From: Opitutaceae bacterium BACL24 MAG-120322-bin51
Lineage (GTDB): Bacteria > Verrucomicrobiota > Verrucomicrobiia > Opitutales > Coraliomargaritaceae
Length of the DNA: 64,000 nt
Direction of reading: 5' to 3'
Assembly: GCA_905182465.1 (NCBI GenBank)
Contig: CAJJBI010000003.1
Span: 1-64,000 of the forward strand
Shown: piece by piece, positions 11,109-19,902 of the stretch
Numbering within the stretch: position 1 is the first letter of the stretch
Layout: the number at the start of each line of letters is the position of its first letter
The notes under the pieces: generated by a model
What the model was told of the DNA's origin: nothing
What the model saw: only the letters and a program-made list of their open reading frames with translations
The model's database searches: none
Translations under genes and position numbers: made by a program

Positions 11109-11656
11109 ATGAAAGTTCGATTACCTCTACTAGTTTGCTGCTTGTTCGCCCCATTAATGACGCTTTCATTACTGGAAGCCAATCCACGTACAGTCAGTTT
11201 TGCGGGTAAGCGGGCTACTTCTGTTGAAGGACAGCGCGTTGAGAAAAAACTCTGGGCCCAGCCGCAGACTAATTTCATGATGAACAAGACCTTTCCCATT
11301 GAGCAATGGGAAAGCATTTCTCATCGCTCGGAAGCAAGCGTGCTCCGATCTCTTTAAGCGAAGATAAAGACAAGGTGCTATTCAAAACGAAGATGCTCGA
11401 CCAAAAGATGGTCCGTTTTGAAATGTCGCAATGGAATGAGCAGCTGAGTGATCTCCATAAAAAGGCGGGTATAGAAATGGATGATAAGGCGCGTCTAGTA
11501 GCGGATCAAAAGCTTTACTATATGATGCTGCAAGATTCGCAGAAGTATAGCGGCATGGCAGACGAACTTTCGCTACGCGAATTAAATCGCTACCAGTTCC
11601 GTCGGAATCGCTCGGACAGTGATATCCCGGTTGAAAAGGCTGGCTCTAGTCGATAA
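11109..11656 (+). pseudogene. Small exported hypothetical protein, frameshifted in a G run
   Basis: The first part (from the ATG at 11109) encodes a signal peptide (MKVRLPLLVCCLFAPLMTLS) and a mature start ending in FPIEQW. The frame then runs into an unrelated tail. Adding one G to the GGG at 11308-11310 restores FPIEQW-GKHFSSLGSKRAPI and joins the frame that runs to 11656. This gives a product of about 182 residues, rich in charged helices (LSDLHKKAGIEMDDKARLVADQ). I do not recognise the family. It faces away from leuS, 125 bases apart. A homopolymer deletion of this kind is a common sequencing error, so the gene may be intact in the organism. Confidence 0.6.
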
Positions 11657-11822
11657 AATTAATCGGTGAGGCTCTATGAGGCATAGTTCCCTTTGCTGAG
11701 ATAATTCACGCCTCTAGTATTGCTTTGGGTGCTTTTTTACTAGCTCTCAATCGATAGGCTGAGGACAAGCAGGGGTAAAAGGAGCTTGCCTAGAAGCAAA
11801 CCTCGGATTTTTTCTGAATGCT

Positions 11823-13445
11823 ATGAAAACGATGACTGCCGTCCACTATCTACTCATTGCTCTCGGCCTCTTTGCTACAAACCATGTGTTTGCTAGTGGC
11901 GGTGGTGGGGGATCACAAGGCGGTGATAATGTTTTTCCGATTCCAGAGACGGCTTATTCCGAGATGGAGGCACGCCATGTCGAGGAGTTAGGGCATGCGC
12001 TTGGGCTGGTCGAGCAGCTGAAGATCCGCGCGGCAGCCGATCCTTTTAATGTCGTCGCGACGATCATCTTCTTTCTCGCCGTGGTGCATACCTTTCTAGC
12101 GACTACCTTTAACAAGATGGCGCATAAGTTCGAGCTCGAGCACCGTGCGAATGTCAGTTCACACGAGAGGATTTATGTGGAGGGAAGGCAACCTGTTAGT
12201 TTTAAAGCTACGCTTTTTCACTTTCTTGGTGAGGTGGAGGCGATCTTTGGAATTTGGCTGATTCCGCTACTGATTTCGCTCGTGCTTATGGAGCCTGATG
12301 GCTTCGCTACAGTAGCCGTCTATATAGACACGCGAAACTACACGGAGCCAATCTTCGTCGTCATCATTATGGCGATCGCATCGAGTCGCCCCGTGATTCA
12401 AATCGCCGAATCTGCGATGCGGAGCGTGGCTTCTATCGGCAAGGAAAGCCCCGCCGCTTGGTGGCTCTCGATTCTGATCGTTGCGCCAGTGCTCGGCTCG
12501 TTTATTACCGAACCTGCCGCCATGACGATTGCAGCGCTCCTACTCGGGCAACAATTTTACCAACTCGATCCTACACCAACATTTAAATATGCCACCCTTG
12601 GTTTACTCTTCGTGAATATCTCGGTCGGTGGCACATTGACGCATTTTGCTGCACCCCCCGTGCTCATGGTGGCTGATACGTGGCACTGGGATCTGCCCTA
12701 CATGTTCACAAACTTTGGTTGGCGTGCCGTACTCGGGGTCATCGTGGCAACAGCGATCTACTATTTTGTCTTCCGTAAGAACTTTGCCTCCCTCAAGGAG
12801 CGAGCTAACGAGTTCAAGGCTTCAAAGAGTGCCGAACCAGAACCCGAACCTGCACCGCTTTGGGTGATCTTTGTTCACCTCGGCTTTGTTGCTTGGACAG
12901 TGCTTACACTGCATCATCCTGCCTTCTTCATTGGTGGTTTTCTCTTCTTTCTCGCGTTTACGATGGCAACGCACCACCATCAATACGATATTCAGTTAAA
13001 GTCACCGCTTCTGGTTGGCTTTTTCCTCGCAGGGCTCGTCACGCATGGAGGTTTACAGGGCTGGTGGATTTCCCCAGTGCTTAGCTCGCTGGCCGAAGTG
13101 CCGCTCTTTATCGGTGCGACCATTTTGACTGCTTTTAATGATAACGCCGCGATTACATTTCTAGCCTCGCAAGTGCCCGCCTTCAGTCCCGATATCCTTG
13201 TGGCAGATCACTGGGTATCCAAGACCGGTAGCGCCCTCGCCAATGCCCAAGGGCTAGAATACGCTGTTGTAGCCGGAGCCGTTACCGGCGGTGGCCTCAC
13301 GGTGATCGCCAACGCACCCAACCCCGCTGGCCAGAGCATTTTGAATAAGCACTTCAAGAATGGTATCTCACCCATTGGGCTACTCCTTGGGGCGCTCTTT
13401 CCAACTCTAATCATGGCAGTTATGTTTATGGTTTTGCCTCACTAG
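11823..13445 (+). CDS. Putative Na+/H+ antiporter (PF07399-like family)
   Basis: A 540-residue polytopic membrane protein. An N-terminal signal-like segment ends in VFASGGGGGSQGGD, a periplasmic loop follows, then about ten membrane helices. Conserved segments typical of the putative Na+/H+ antiporter family are visible: FHFLGEVEAIFGIWLIPL, SAMRSVASIG, TEPAAMTIAALLLGQQFY, NISVGGTLTHFAAPPVLMVA, AFNDNAAITFLASQVP and VTGGGLTVIANAPNPAGQ. The two half-repeats (T-E-P-A and N-D-N-A motifs) are the usual ion-path elements of this fold. It probably exchanges Na+ for H+ at the inner membrane, fitting a marine or saline lifestyle; the ion specificity is inferred. The next gene starts 4 bases after its stop. 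Confidence 0.85.
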   Translation: MKTMTAVHYLLIALGLFATNHVFASGGGGGSQGGDNVFPIPETAYSEMEARHVEELGHALGLVEQLKIRAAADPFNVVATIIFFLAVVHTFLATTFNKMAHKFELEHRANVSSHERIYVEGRQPVSFKATLFHFLGEVEAIFGIWLIPLLISLVLMEPDGFATVAVYIDTRNYTEPIFVVIIMAIASSRPVIQIAESAMRSVASIGKESPAAWWLSILIVAPVLGSFITEPAAMTIAALLLGQQFYQLDPTPTFKYATLGLLFVNISVGGTLTHFAAPPVLMVADTWHWDLPYMFTNFGWRAVLGVIVATAIYYFVFRKNFASLKERANEFKASKSAEPEPEPAPLWVIFVHLGFVAWTVLTLHHPAFFIGGFLFFLAFTMATHHHQYDIQLKSPLLVGFFLAGLVTHGGLQGWWISPVLSSLAEVPLFIGATILTAFNDNAAITFLASQVPAFSPDILVADHWVSKTGSALANAQGLEYAVVAGAVTGGGLTVIANAPNPAGQSILNKHFKNGISPIGLLLGALFPTLIMAVMFMVLPH

Positions 13446-13449
13446 GCTG

Positions 13450-14232
13450 ATGGATAAGAGGAAGCAATACCTAGAGTTTTGGCGTCGCTTTTTGGCGCAG
13501 ATACTGGGACCTATTTTGCCAGTTTTGATTCTATGCCTCGCCTCTGTGGGCTGCGCGGGAGAGCCTTCGATTAACAATGCAGATATTGAGCCTTTTGTGC
13601 GCTGGTTACTCGATGACGGTGAGCGTCTCGAAGATGTGCGCTTCGCTGAAATCGCTGAGGCGGTTTCCGGTTACAAGGTCCTACCCGTCGATACCACGGA
13701 TGCAGTGGATGTAGCTATGTTGACGCATGTGCAGGAATCGCTCGACGCCATGCTCCTAGAACTGGCTAAAGCGGAGAATCCGATCCATGCAGTGGGCCGA
13801 GTTAACGAGATCAGCCGTCATGTCGAAGACTTCCTATTAAGTCGTTTAAATGCCGCCGAGGGTTATGAATGTACGATCCCACCTAATGCTACGGGTCGGG
13901 TTCAGCGCTCTGGCTACCCAGACCTGCGACTAGTTCATACGGCCAGCGAACGAGTCTTTTACATCGACCCAAAAGTTTATAAGCTGGGCAGTGAATCGAG
14001 TAGTTTCCGTAGTTTTTATTTTGAACCGAAACTTGAGACGAATAAGATTTTAGACAATGCCAGTCATTTGATCGTCGGTATCGCGCACTCGGGTAAAGTA
14101 GAGGGCCGCTGGCAGTTGGATACGTGGAAGGTCGTCGATTTGATCAACTTTCGCGTGCGGCTCAAAGCTGAGTTCCAGTCCAGTAATCGTGAGCTGTATA
14201 AGGACGAAGCGGTCTTGGGCGAGAGTCAATGA
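13450..14232 (+). CDS. Lipoprotein with a PD-(D/E)xK nuclease-like motif
   Basis: Unrecognised 260-residue protein. An N-terminal hydrophobic stretch ends in LASVGC (Cys35), a plausible lipobox, so export and lipidation are likely. In the mature part a helix with Glu126 (RHVEDFLLSRLN) precedes SGYPDLRLVHTASERVFYIDPKVYK. There Pro157-Asp158 and Asp173-x-Lys175 reproduce the spacing of the restriction-endonuclease core (acidic helix, PD, about 14 residues, D-x-K). The following strand (SHLIVGIAHS) is also compatible with that fold. This is a motif reading only; no nuclease activity is established and an exported member would be unusual. It sits 4 bases behind the antiporter gene and is probably cotranscribed. 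The alternative is a lipoprotein with a chance motif. Confidence 0.65.
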   Translation: MDKRKQYLEFWRRFLAQILGPILPVLILCLASVGCAGEPSINNADIEPFVRWLLDDGERLEDVRFAEIAEAVSGYKVLPVDTTDAVDVAMLTHVQESLDAMLLELAKAENPIHAVGRVNEISRHVEDFLLSRLNAAEGYECTIPPNATGRVQRSGYPDLRLVHTASERVFYIDPKVYKLGSESSSFRSFYFEPKLETNKILDNASHLIVGIAHSGKVEGRWQLDTWKVVDLINFRVRLKAEFQSSNRELYKDEAVLGESQ

Positions 14233-14295
14233 TTGCTGCGAGCAATCTCGTCCTGTGTGTTGCAAGACCTAGCTAAAGCAAACTTAGCCGCTAGA

Positions 14296-15138
14296 CTATT
14301 CTTTCACTAATTCTATACTGGTGTCGGTGAATTGAATACGCCGCTCTTTGTAGAGTTTACCTAGGCCCTGCTTGAAGGCCTTTTTGCTAGTGTCGAAAGT
14401 CGCGCGGATGTCTTCGGGGCTGCTTTTATCGTTGAAGGGCATTTTACCGCCAGCGGCTTCGAGCTTTTCTAGGATGATTTTGCTCACACCTGTCACGCGA
14501 CCGTAACCGGAGGGGTCACGGCGGAGGTCGATTTTACCGTCGTTGTGCACCTTCTTAATGTAACCAGTGAACTGGTCACCGGGTTCTAGAACATCGGAGG
14601 TTTCTTCGTGGTAGAGAAGCCCGCGGTAGCGCTTATCGATGATCGACTTGAAGCCTAGTGGTGAGTCGCCGTAGATAAGTACTTGCACGGCATCGCCCAC
14701 TTCGTAGGGAGGCTTCTCGGGCGGTAGGTGATTGTGGAGGCGAGTAGAGGCTACGATGCGGTTTGTATAGTCGTCCACATAGACAGCGACGACTGCGCCG
14801 TCACCTTCAGTGTAGTGGACGTCACCTTGCTCGCGGTAAGGCAGCAGTAGATCTTTACTCAAGCCCCAGTCGAGGAAGGCTCCGGCGGAGGGGTGAACAC
14901 TGATCACTTCGAGATATGCGAATTCGCCGACTTTAGCGAGAGGGGTCTCGGTAGTGGCGACGAGTCGGTCTTCGGAGTCGTTATAGACGAAACACTCGAC
15001 TTCACTGCCGATAGTCATCTCGGGCATGACATAACGAGTAGGCATGAGAATTTTATCATGCTGCCCACCATCGAGGTAAAGACCGTGGTCGCTCTTTTCG
15101 AGTATGGTTAGGGTGTTGTATTTTCCGATATCGGCCAT
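14296..15138 (-). CDS. CvfB/YitL-like S1 RNA-binding protein
   Basis: The 280-residue product has the layout of the CvfB family. An N-terminal S1-like repeat ([19 protein letters not shown]) comes first, then a second ([34 protein letters not shown]) and a third ([28 protein letters not shown]). A C-terminal winged helix follows ([47 protein letters not shown]). The family binds RNA and in Staphylococcus aureus affects virulence gene expression; its role here is probably a general RNA-related one. It is a single gene, convergent with the upstream antiporter operon. A short hairpin with no T-run lies between them. Confidence 0.9.
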   Translation of the reverse strand: MADIGKYNTLTILEKSDHGLYLDGGQHDKILMPTRYVMPEMTIGSEVECFVYNDSEDRLVATTETPLAKVGEFAYLEVISVHPSAGAFLDWGLSKDLLLPYREQGDVHYTEGDGAVVAVYVDDYTNRIVASTRLHNHLPPEKPPYEVGDAVQVLIYGDSPLGFKSIIDKRYRGLLYHEETSDVLEPGDQFTGYIKKVHNDGKIDLRRDPSGYGRVTGVSKIILEKLEAAGGKMPFNDKSSPEDIRATFDTSKKAFKQGLGKLYKERRIQFTDTSIELVKE

Positions 15139-15293
15139 GTCGTTTTTGTTAAATTTCTAGTGTGGTAATTATGCGAATCCCCCTACCTACCATGCAGGTG
15201 ACCTCTATTTGTCAGGGGAGAAGTTGTTAGCCACTCATGCTATTAGGAAAGGGCGGTAAATTTGACCGATTTGAGTGGTTTATTTTGAACTTA

Positions 15294-16178
15294 TTAATTA
15301 ATGCGAGTCTCCAACTCGCGGACGAGTTCAAGTAATGTTTGATTCTTGCCGCCAAGGGATTCGAGTGCGGTGAGGGCAGCTTCAGTGTGACGTTTGGCTT
15401 CGGCTTGGGCGCCTTCGATTCCGTGGAGGGCGACGTAAGTAGATTTGGCTACTGCGGCGTCGTTACCGACGGGTTTACCTAAGGTTCTAGCGTCGGAGGT
15501 GGCGTCAAGGATGTCGTCGACTATCTGGAAGGAGAGGCCTAGATGATAGCCAGCGTCTTGCATATATTGTATCTGTGTCTCGCTCGGCTGCGAAAAAGCG
15601 AGCCCCATCTTGAGGGCGGCGGCAAAGAGGGCCGAGGTTTTATTTTCGTGAATGTAGCGTAGGGTGTCGGCATCGAGTGGTTTACCTTCATTCTCGATAT
15701 CTTCTTGCTGGCCCCCGATGAGCCGCTCACTCCCGCTAGCGTCAGCGAGTTCGGTGATTAGGCGAGTGGCAAGTGAGGGAAGGTCTCCATACTCACGTGC
15801 GAGTAGTTGAAAGGCGTAGGTGAGAAGGGCGTCGCCTGCCAATACGGCGGTGGCCTCGTCGAATTGCGCATGGCAGCTGGGTCGGCCGCGGCGTAGGTCG
15901 CTGTCGTCAATTGAGGGCAGGTCGTCATGGATGAGTGTGTAAGTGTGCAGGCACTCTATGGCGACGGCAGCGGCTGTAGGGTCGGCCTCGGAAGCGAAGA
16001 GGTCGGAAGCAGCAAAGAGCAGAGCTGGTCGGATGCGCTTACCGCCAACTTCCATAGAGTAGCGCATCGCAGCATGTAATTTAGCTGGGCGCGTTTCTGC
16101 GGAAGGCAGTAGTTGGTCGATACCGCTTTCAGCACGGGCACGATAAGCTTCCAATTTTTCTTTTAATGCGATACTCAC
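15294..16178 (-). CDS. ispA: Polyprenyl diphosphate synthase (farnesyl/geranylgeranyl type)
   Basis: Condenses isopentenyl diphosphate with allylic diphosphates to make C15 or C20 isoprenoid precursors for quinones, undecaprenyl carriers and heme A. The 294-residue product has the first aspartate-rich motif DDLPSIDDSDLRRGRP (Asp85, Asp86, Asp91) and the second motif FQIVDDILD at about residue 223. It also has the GGKRIRP substrate motif at 45-51. The extra two residues in the first motif are typical of bacterial (type II) farnesyl diphosphate synthases, but product length cannot be settled by eye. The start is a GTG at 16176-16178, only 25 bases from the start of the divergent gene at 16204. 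Confidence 0.9.
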   Translation of the reverse strand: MSIALKEKLEAYRARAESGIDQLLPSAETRPAKLHAAMRYSMEVGGKRIRPALLFAASDLFASEADPTAAAVAIECLHTYTLIHDDLPSIDDSDLRRGRPSCHAQFDEATAVLAGDALLTYAFQLLAREYGDLPSLATRLITELADASGSERLIGGQQEDIENEGKPLDADTLRYIHENKTSALFAAALKMGLAFSQPSETQIQYMQDAGYHLGLSFQIVDDILDATSDARTLGKPVGNDAAVAKSTYVALHGIEGAQAEAKRHTEAALTALESLGGKNQTLLELVRELETRIN

Positions 16179-16203
16179 TATAATAGCTTATAGTATATTT
16201 TTT
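16179..16203. promoter_or_regulatory. Overlapping promoter region between divergent ispA and the DUF4013 gene
   Basis: Only 25 bases separate the two divergent start codons. A perfect TATAAT is present on the plus strand at 16179-16184, about 20 bases before the ATG at 16204; this would give a leader of roughly 10-15 bases. TATAAG/ATACTAT-like elements face the other way. The corresponding -35 regions must lie inside the opposing coding sequences. Assignment is by motif only. Confidence 0.4.
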
Positions 16204-16812
16204 ATGAAGGAAATGCCAATATTTGAAGAAGTTTTTAATCGCCTGATCAGATTACCTGAATTTGGGGTAAAATTTTTAATCGGGGGATTGTTGTCTTTTG
16301 TGCCAATTGTGAATATTTTTGCCTTCGGTTATCTGTATCGCTTATCGCGGGCGGTCCGTAAATCAGGCCAGCCCACTTTACCTGCATGGAACGACTGGTC
16401 GGGGCTCTTTCTCGATGGATTACGCTTCGCGGTCGTCTGGTTAGTCTTTTGGTTGCTGCCAATTTTGCTAGCGTCTTTGGTCGCTTGGCTGATGCCTTTT
16501 ATTTACCTTGGGGCACTGACTAGTATTTTCTTTCTAACATCAGTGCTCCTCTCGACGCTTCTTTTTAGCTCCGCGCTTTACCGCTATAATATGCGAAGGA
16601 ATTTCAAGGACCTATTGGACCTCTTGCTGATCTTTAGGATGACTGGGATGGAAATGCCTCGCTTGATTTTGCCGGGCTTTGTTTTTCTTGGTTTCCTAGT
16701 TTTGCTGCAGCCGTTCTATGGTTTTGCTATTTTTGGTGGTTTCCTTCTATTAATCACCTACACGAGTCTCCGCTTCCGTAGCATAGAGGGAAATCCATCT
16801 GTTTCTTTCTAA
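16204..16812 (+). CDS. DUF4013-like membrane protein
   Basis: A 202-residue membrane protein with an N-terminal FGVKFLIGGLLSFVPIVNIFAFGYLYRLSR segment followed by LPAWNDWSGLFLDGLR, a pattern typical of DUF4013 proteins. About five hydrophobic helices follow, the last being GFAIFGGFLLLITYTSLRF. The family is a predicted integral membrane protein with no known activity. It reads away from ispA; its short AT-rich leader contains no Shine-Dalgarno motif. Confidence 0.75.
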   Translation: MKEMPIFEEVFNRLIRLPEFGVKFLIGGLLSFVPIVNIFAFGYLYRLSRAVRKSGQPTLPAWNDWSGLFLDGLRFAVVWLVFWLLPILLASLVAWLMPFIYLGALTSIFFLTSVLLSTLLFSSALYRYNMRRNFKDLLDLLLIFRMTGMEMPRLILPGFVFLGFLVLLQPFYGFAIFGGFLLLITYTSLRFRSIEGNPSVSF

Positions 16813-16942
16813 TTTTCCTGGATACTTATGGCGGCTATAAATACTGAAAAATCACTCGGGGACTTGGGCGTTTATTTCTGTGTTATGTTGATTTTACTGC
16901 TTAATGCATTAATTGGTCTTTAATTTGCGCTAGTCGCTCATA

Positions 16943-18097
16943 ATGCCACAAGCTATTTACAGACCTTTTGCCCTTCTGCTTCTTACTCTCTGCGCGAGTG
17001 GTGCATTCGCCCGGCAAGCGATGCCTGGCTTGCGATCGATGGGAAATGAACACTTTGATGTAATCGGCCTGCACTTACGCTCTGTGTCCCATGTGAACGA
17101 GCTTAGCGCGCTCAGTATACAAATAGCTGAACGTTATCTCCCGCCGGAAGGTTTGGCCTTTCCGACGAATATTTTAATCAGTTTGAGGCCGGAAGATCAT
17201 GTCGACTTTAAGGGCGACTACCGTATCCGCCTTGCCGAGCGCGGATCTGTCCAAGTCGATCTACGTTGGGAAGATTCGATGACACTAGAACGTAGCTGTT
17301 ACGCCATATCGGAAGCATTATTAGTTCAATATGCGATCTACAACTATGGCACCGAAGCCTCTAATTTGCTACGTTCATGGACAATTGACGCTTTGGCGAA
17401 CGATATATATCTTACGCTTCGTCCTGCGGTATTTACAGATTTATTGAAAGCGGCTCAAGAGACTGAAGTCCCAAATTTAACTGAAATCCTCGAGTCTTCA
17501 CGCTCAGGATTGGCTGTCCCAAACGCTGCGGGCTATTGGCTACTGCAAACTATGAAATCGGGCACCTTGGAGCGCCCCGTCTTAAGAAGCCTCTTTCAGC
17601 AAGCAATCGCTGGTATCGATATCGAGGGAGCGCTCACCGCTGCGATAGAGTCTAGACAGCCGGCTGCTGAATTGCTGCCCCTTCAAACTTGGTGGTTGCA
17701 GGAGTTGAGTCTTATATTTGATCAAGAATACGAGGTCGTCGAAACGATGGAAGTCTCGCGAGAATGGCTAGCCACATTGGGGCGCTTTAATACACCACAC
17801 ATATTAGAGCTACAGGGTGCAAAAGTGGAGCTAAATCTGGATTTACGTGCGATTTGGACACATCGAGCGAAGCCCGAGGTGCAAGAACTAGTGCGAGCCC
17901 GTTACGAAATCCTCCGCCTACGAATGACTCGCATTAACCCTGCCTATTACAACTCAGCACTTTATTTGGGTGCCCTATTCGAGGGCATTTTGAATGGCGA
18001 GTCGTCTCATAAATATCTCCATTCGCTCACAATCTATCTTAGTGAGTGGGTAGACGCTAAAGAGATGCAGGAGTCGTTGGAAAATATCTTAGATTAA
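16943..18097 (+). CDS. Exported hypothetical protein
   Basis: Unrecognised 384-residue protein with a clear signal peptide (RPFALLLLTLCASGAFA, cleavage near residue 23). The mature part is alpha/beta at first (HFDVIGLHLRSVSHVNELSALSIQIAERYL), then largely helical. The opening resembles the segment seen in some exported peptidase-like unknowns of Verrucomicrobiota, where a question about survival of a zinc site arises, but no HExxH motif is present here. So enzymatic function is not supported. It is a monocistronic gene followed by an intrinsic terminator near 18251. Confidence 0.65.
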   Translation: MPQAIYRPFALLLLTLCASGAFARQAMPGLRSMGNEHFDVIGLHLRSVSHVNELSALSIQIAERYLPPEGLAFPTNILISLRPEDHVDFKGDYRIRLAERGSVQVDLRWEDSMTLERSCYAISEALLVQYAIYNYGTEASNLLRSWTIDALANDIYLTLRPAVFTDLLKAAQETEVPNLTEILESSRSGLAVPNAAGYWLLQTMKSGTLERPVLRSLFQQAIAGIDIEGALTAAIESRQPAAELLPLQTWWLQELSLIFDQEYEVVETMEVSREWLATLGRFNTPHILELQGAKVELNLDLRAIWTHRAKPEVQELVRARYEILRLRMTRINPAYYNSALYLGALFEGILNGESSHKYLHSLTIYLSEWVDAKEMQESLENILD

Positions 18098-18250
18098 TTT
18101 AATAAACTTAAGTCGTTCTATTATAGTGAATTAAGTAAATAATTAGATCTTCATAGGAAAAAACGACGAAAAAATTGAACGCAGATACGAGTGGCGCGTC
18201 TATATTACTATAAAGTTTTGTAGTTTTCTTAATGTTTGTTGTTTATAGCG

Positions 18251-18285
18251 CGCCGTTCCTCCTTGGGAGCGGCGTTCTTTTTTTG
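18251..18285 (+). terminator. Intrinsic terminator after the 16943 gene
   Basis: A 9-bp stem, CGCCGTTCC (18251-18259) with GGAGCGGCG (18266-18274) including one G-T pair, is followed by TTCTTTTTTT. This is a strong forward terminator that closes the preceding transcription unit and insulates ilvE. Confidence 0.85.
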
Positions 18286-18310
18286 CCAGTGCTTCGTCGA
18301 ATAGCTGGCA

Positions 18311-18340
18311 TTGACTAGCTGTTATGTTGTTCCGTAAATC
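18311..18340 (+). promoter_or_regulatory. Possible ilvE promoter
   Basis: TTGACT (18311-18316) and TAAATC (18335-18340) are spaced by 18 bases, about 50 bases before the ilvE ATG. An inverted repeat, ATGTGG (18345-18350) with CCACAT (18362-18367), lies just after it and could form a leader hairpin or an operator. These are motif matches by eye only. Confidence 0.3.
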
Positions 18341-18390
18341 TCACATGTGGACTAGACAAAACCACATCTGCACTCAATATCGCGATCTTT

Positions 18391-19257
18391 ATGAAGATTT
18401 ACTTAAATGATCAATTAGTCGATGCCTCTGAGGCCAAGGTCTCTGTATTCGATCACGGGCTTCTCTATGGGGACGGTATTTTCGAAGGAATCCGCCTCTA
18501 CAATGGCTGCGTTTTCAAACTCGACGAGCACCTCGAACGCCTCGAATACTCGGCTAAGTCAATCATGTTGGACATGCCTTGGACGCGTCAGCAAATCTCA
18601 GACGCCGTTTGCGAAACCTGCCGTGCTAATGGACTTAAAGACGGATACATTCGCCTCGTCGTCACGCGTGGTGTTGGCAGCCTTGGTTTATCTATCAAAA
18701 ATTGCGACAAGCCACAACTCATCGTAATCGCAGATACAATTCAACTCTACCCACAGGAGTTTTACGATAACGGTCTCGCCATCATAACTGTGCCGACTCG
18801 CCGCTGTAATCCAGCCGCACTGCCACCCACCGTTAAGTCGCTTAATTATTTGAACAATATTCTCGCCAAGATTGAGGCGCAACACCTCGGCTATCACGAG
18901 GCGATCATGCTTAACGATCAAGGCTACGTCGCTGAATGTACTGGTGACAACATATTCATCATTCACAAGGGTGAGCTCATCACGCCATCCGCCAGTTCTG
19001 GTGCCCTCAAGGGCATCACTCGGGATACTGCTTTGGAGATCGCTGAAGAAATTGGTATCCCATGGCGTGAAGCCAACATGACCCGTTACGACGTTTGGGT
19101 GGCAGACGAACTTTTCCTTACTGGTACAGCTGCCGAGATAGTTCCTATCGTAGAGGTTGACGCCCGCAAGATCGGCGACGGCAAGCCCGGCAAGATCACT
19201 GCTAAATTCCTCGAAGCCTTCCGCCGCCGAGCTTGTCTCGAGGGCACAAAGATCTAG
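18391..19257 (+). CDS. ilvE: Branched-chain amino acid aminotransferase IlvE
   Basis: A PLP enzyme that makes leucine, isoleucine and valine from their 2-oxo acids with glutamate as amino donor. The 288-residue product is of fold type IV, with DHGLLYGDGIFEGIR (21-35), the PLP lysine at about Lys149 (TVKSLNYLNNILAK), EAIMLNDQGYVAECTGDNIF, and the C-terminal LFLTGTAAEIVPIVEVD. The order and spacing fit branched-chain aminotransferases better than D-alanine aminotransferase, but the substrate is inferred from family pattern. It is the same pathway as ilvC and ilvN at 34-36 kb. It has its own terminator-insulated leader, and mcsA follows after about 135 bases. Confidence 0.88.
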   Translation: MKIYLNDQLVDASEAKVSVFDHGLLYGDGIFEGIRLYNGCVFKLDEHLERLEYSAKSIMLDMPWTRQQISDAVCETCRANGLKDGYIRLVVTRGVGSLGLSIKNCDKPQLIVIADTIQLYPQEFYDNGLAIITVPTRRCNPAALPPTVKSLNYLNNILAKIEAQHLGYHEAIMLNDQGYVAECTGDNIFIIHKGELITPSASSGALKGITRDTALEIAEEIGIPWREANMTRYDVWVADELFLTGTAAEIVPIVEVDARKIGDGKPGKITAKFLEAFRRRACLEGTKI

Positions 19258-19392
19258 CAGTCCATTTCGTGATTGGCACAATCTTTGCAAACCGAGGTCA
19301 AATTTAAGTTACTCATTTATTACACATGATTGTTCTGTGATAAAATGCGCTTTAGTTTTGCGGTTTTGGCAGGAGCAGACATCATAATTATT

Positions 19393-19902
19393 ATGGCTGA
19401 AAATTTGAATTGTAGTTATTGCAATAAACCCGCGACCGTCCACCTAACACAGATCGTCAACAACAAGATCATCAAGGTTGATCTTTGTGAGTCTTGTGCG
19501 CAGTCTAAGGGTGTCACAGACTCCGAGGGCTACTCCCTTACTGATCTTCTATCTAAGACAAATCTTGGCCCCGAAAAGGGCGAGCCGCAGATCACCTGTC
19601 CGGATTGTGGACTAAGTACCGCGGACTTTCGTCGAACAGGTCGACTCGGTTGTGCAGCCTGCTACCAGAGCTTTGTGCCCTTGCTAAAACCAGTTTTAGA
19701 GGACATGCACGCTGGCATCATACACAAAGGCAAGATCCCCGACGTCGCGCTTTCTCGGCAGACTAGCATGGCCAAGCTACAAAGCCTCGAAAGTGCTCTC
19801 CTTAGGGCCATTTCCGAGGAAGCTTATGAGGACGCAGCCAAATTCCGCGACGAAATCCAAGCATACAAAGAAGACGCCGTATCTGAAGCCGTCCAGTCAT
19901 GA
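19393..19902 (+). CDS. mcsA: McsA-like zinc-finger adaptor
   Basis: Partner of the McsB kinase. The 169-residue product has four CxxC pairs (Cys7/10, 32/35, 69/72 and 87/90), matching the zinc-binding N-terminal half of McsA. A C-terminal UVR domain (QSLESALLRAISEEAYEDAAKFRDEIQAYK) follows. In Firmicutes McsA activates the arginine kinase McsB and links it to ClpC. The ATG at 19393-19395 is chosen because the frame before it (MFCDKMRFSFAVLAG) has no family counterpart. It overlaps mcsB by 4 bases (ATGA), a sign of translational coupling. Confidence 0.92.
   Translation: MAENLNCSYCNKPATVHLTQIVNNKIIKVDLCESCAQSKGVTDSEGYSLTDLLSKTNLGPEKGEPQITCPDCGLSTADFRRTGRLGCAACYQSFVPLLKPVLEDMHAGIIHKGKIPDVALSRQTSMAKLQSLESALLRAISEEAYEDAAKFRDEIQAYKEDAVSEAVQS

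Noticed and set aside
14231-14247. Small inverted repeat (GATTGCT-gcg-AGCAATC) between convergent genes
   Set aside because: A 7-bp stem without a T-run; too weak to call a terminator.
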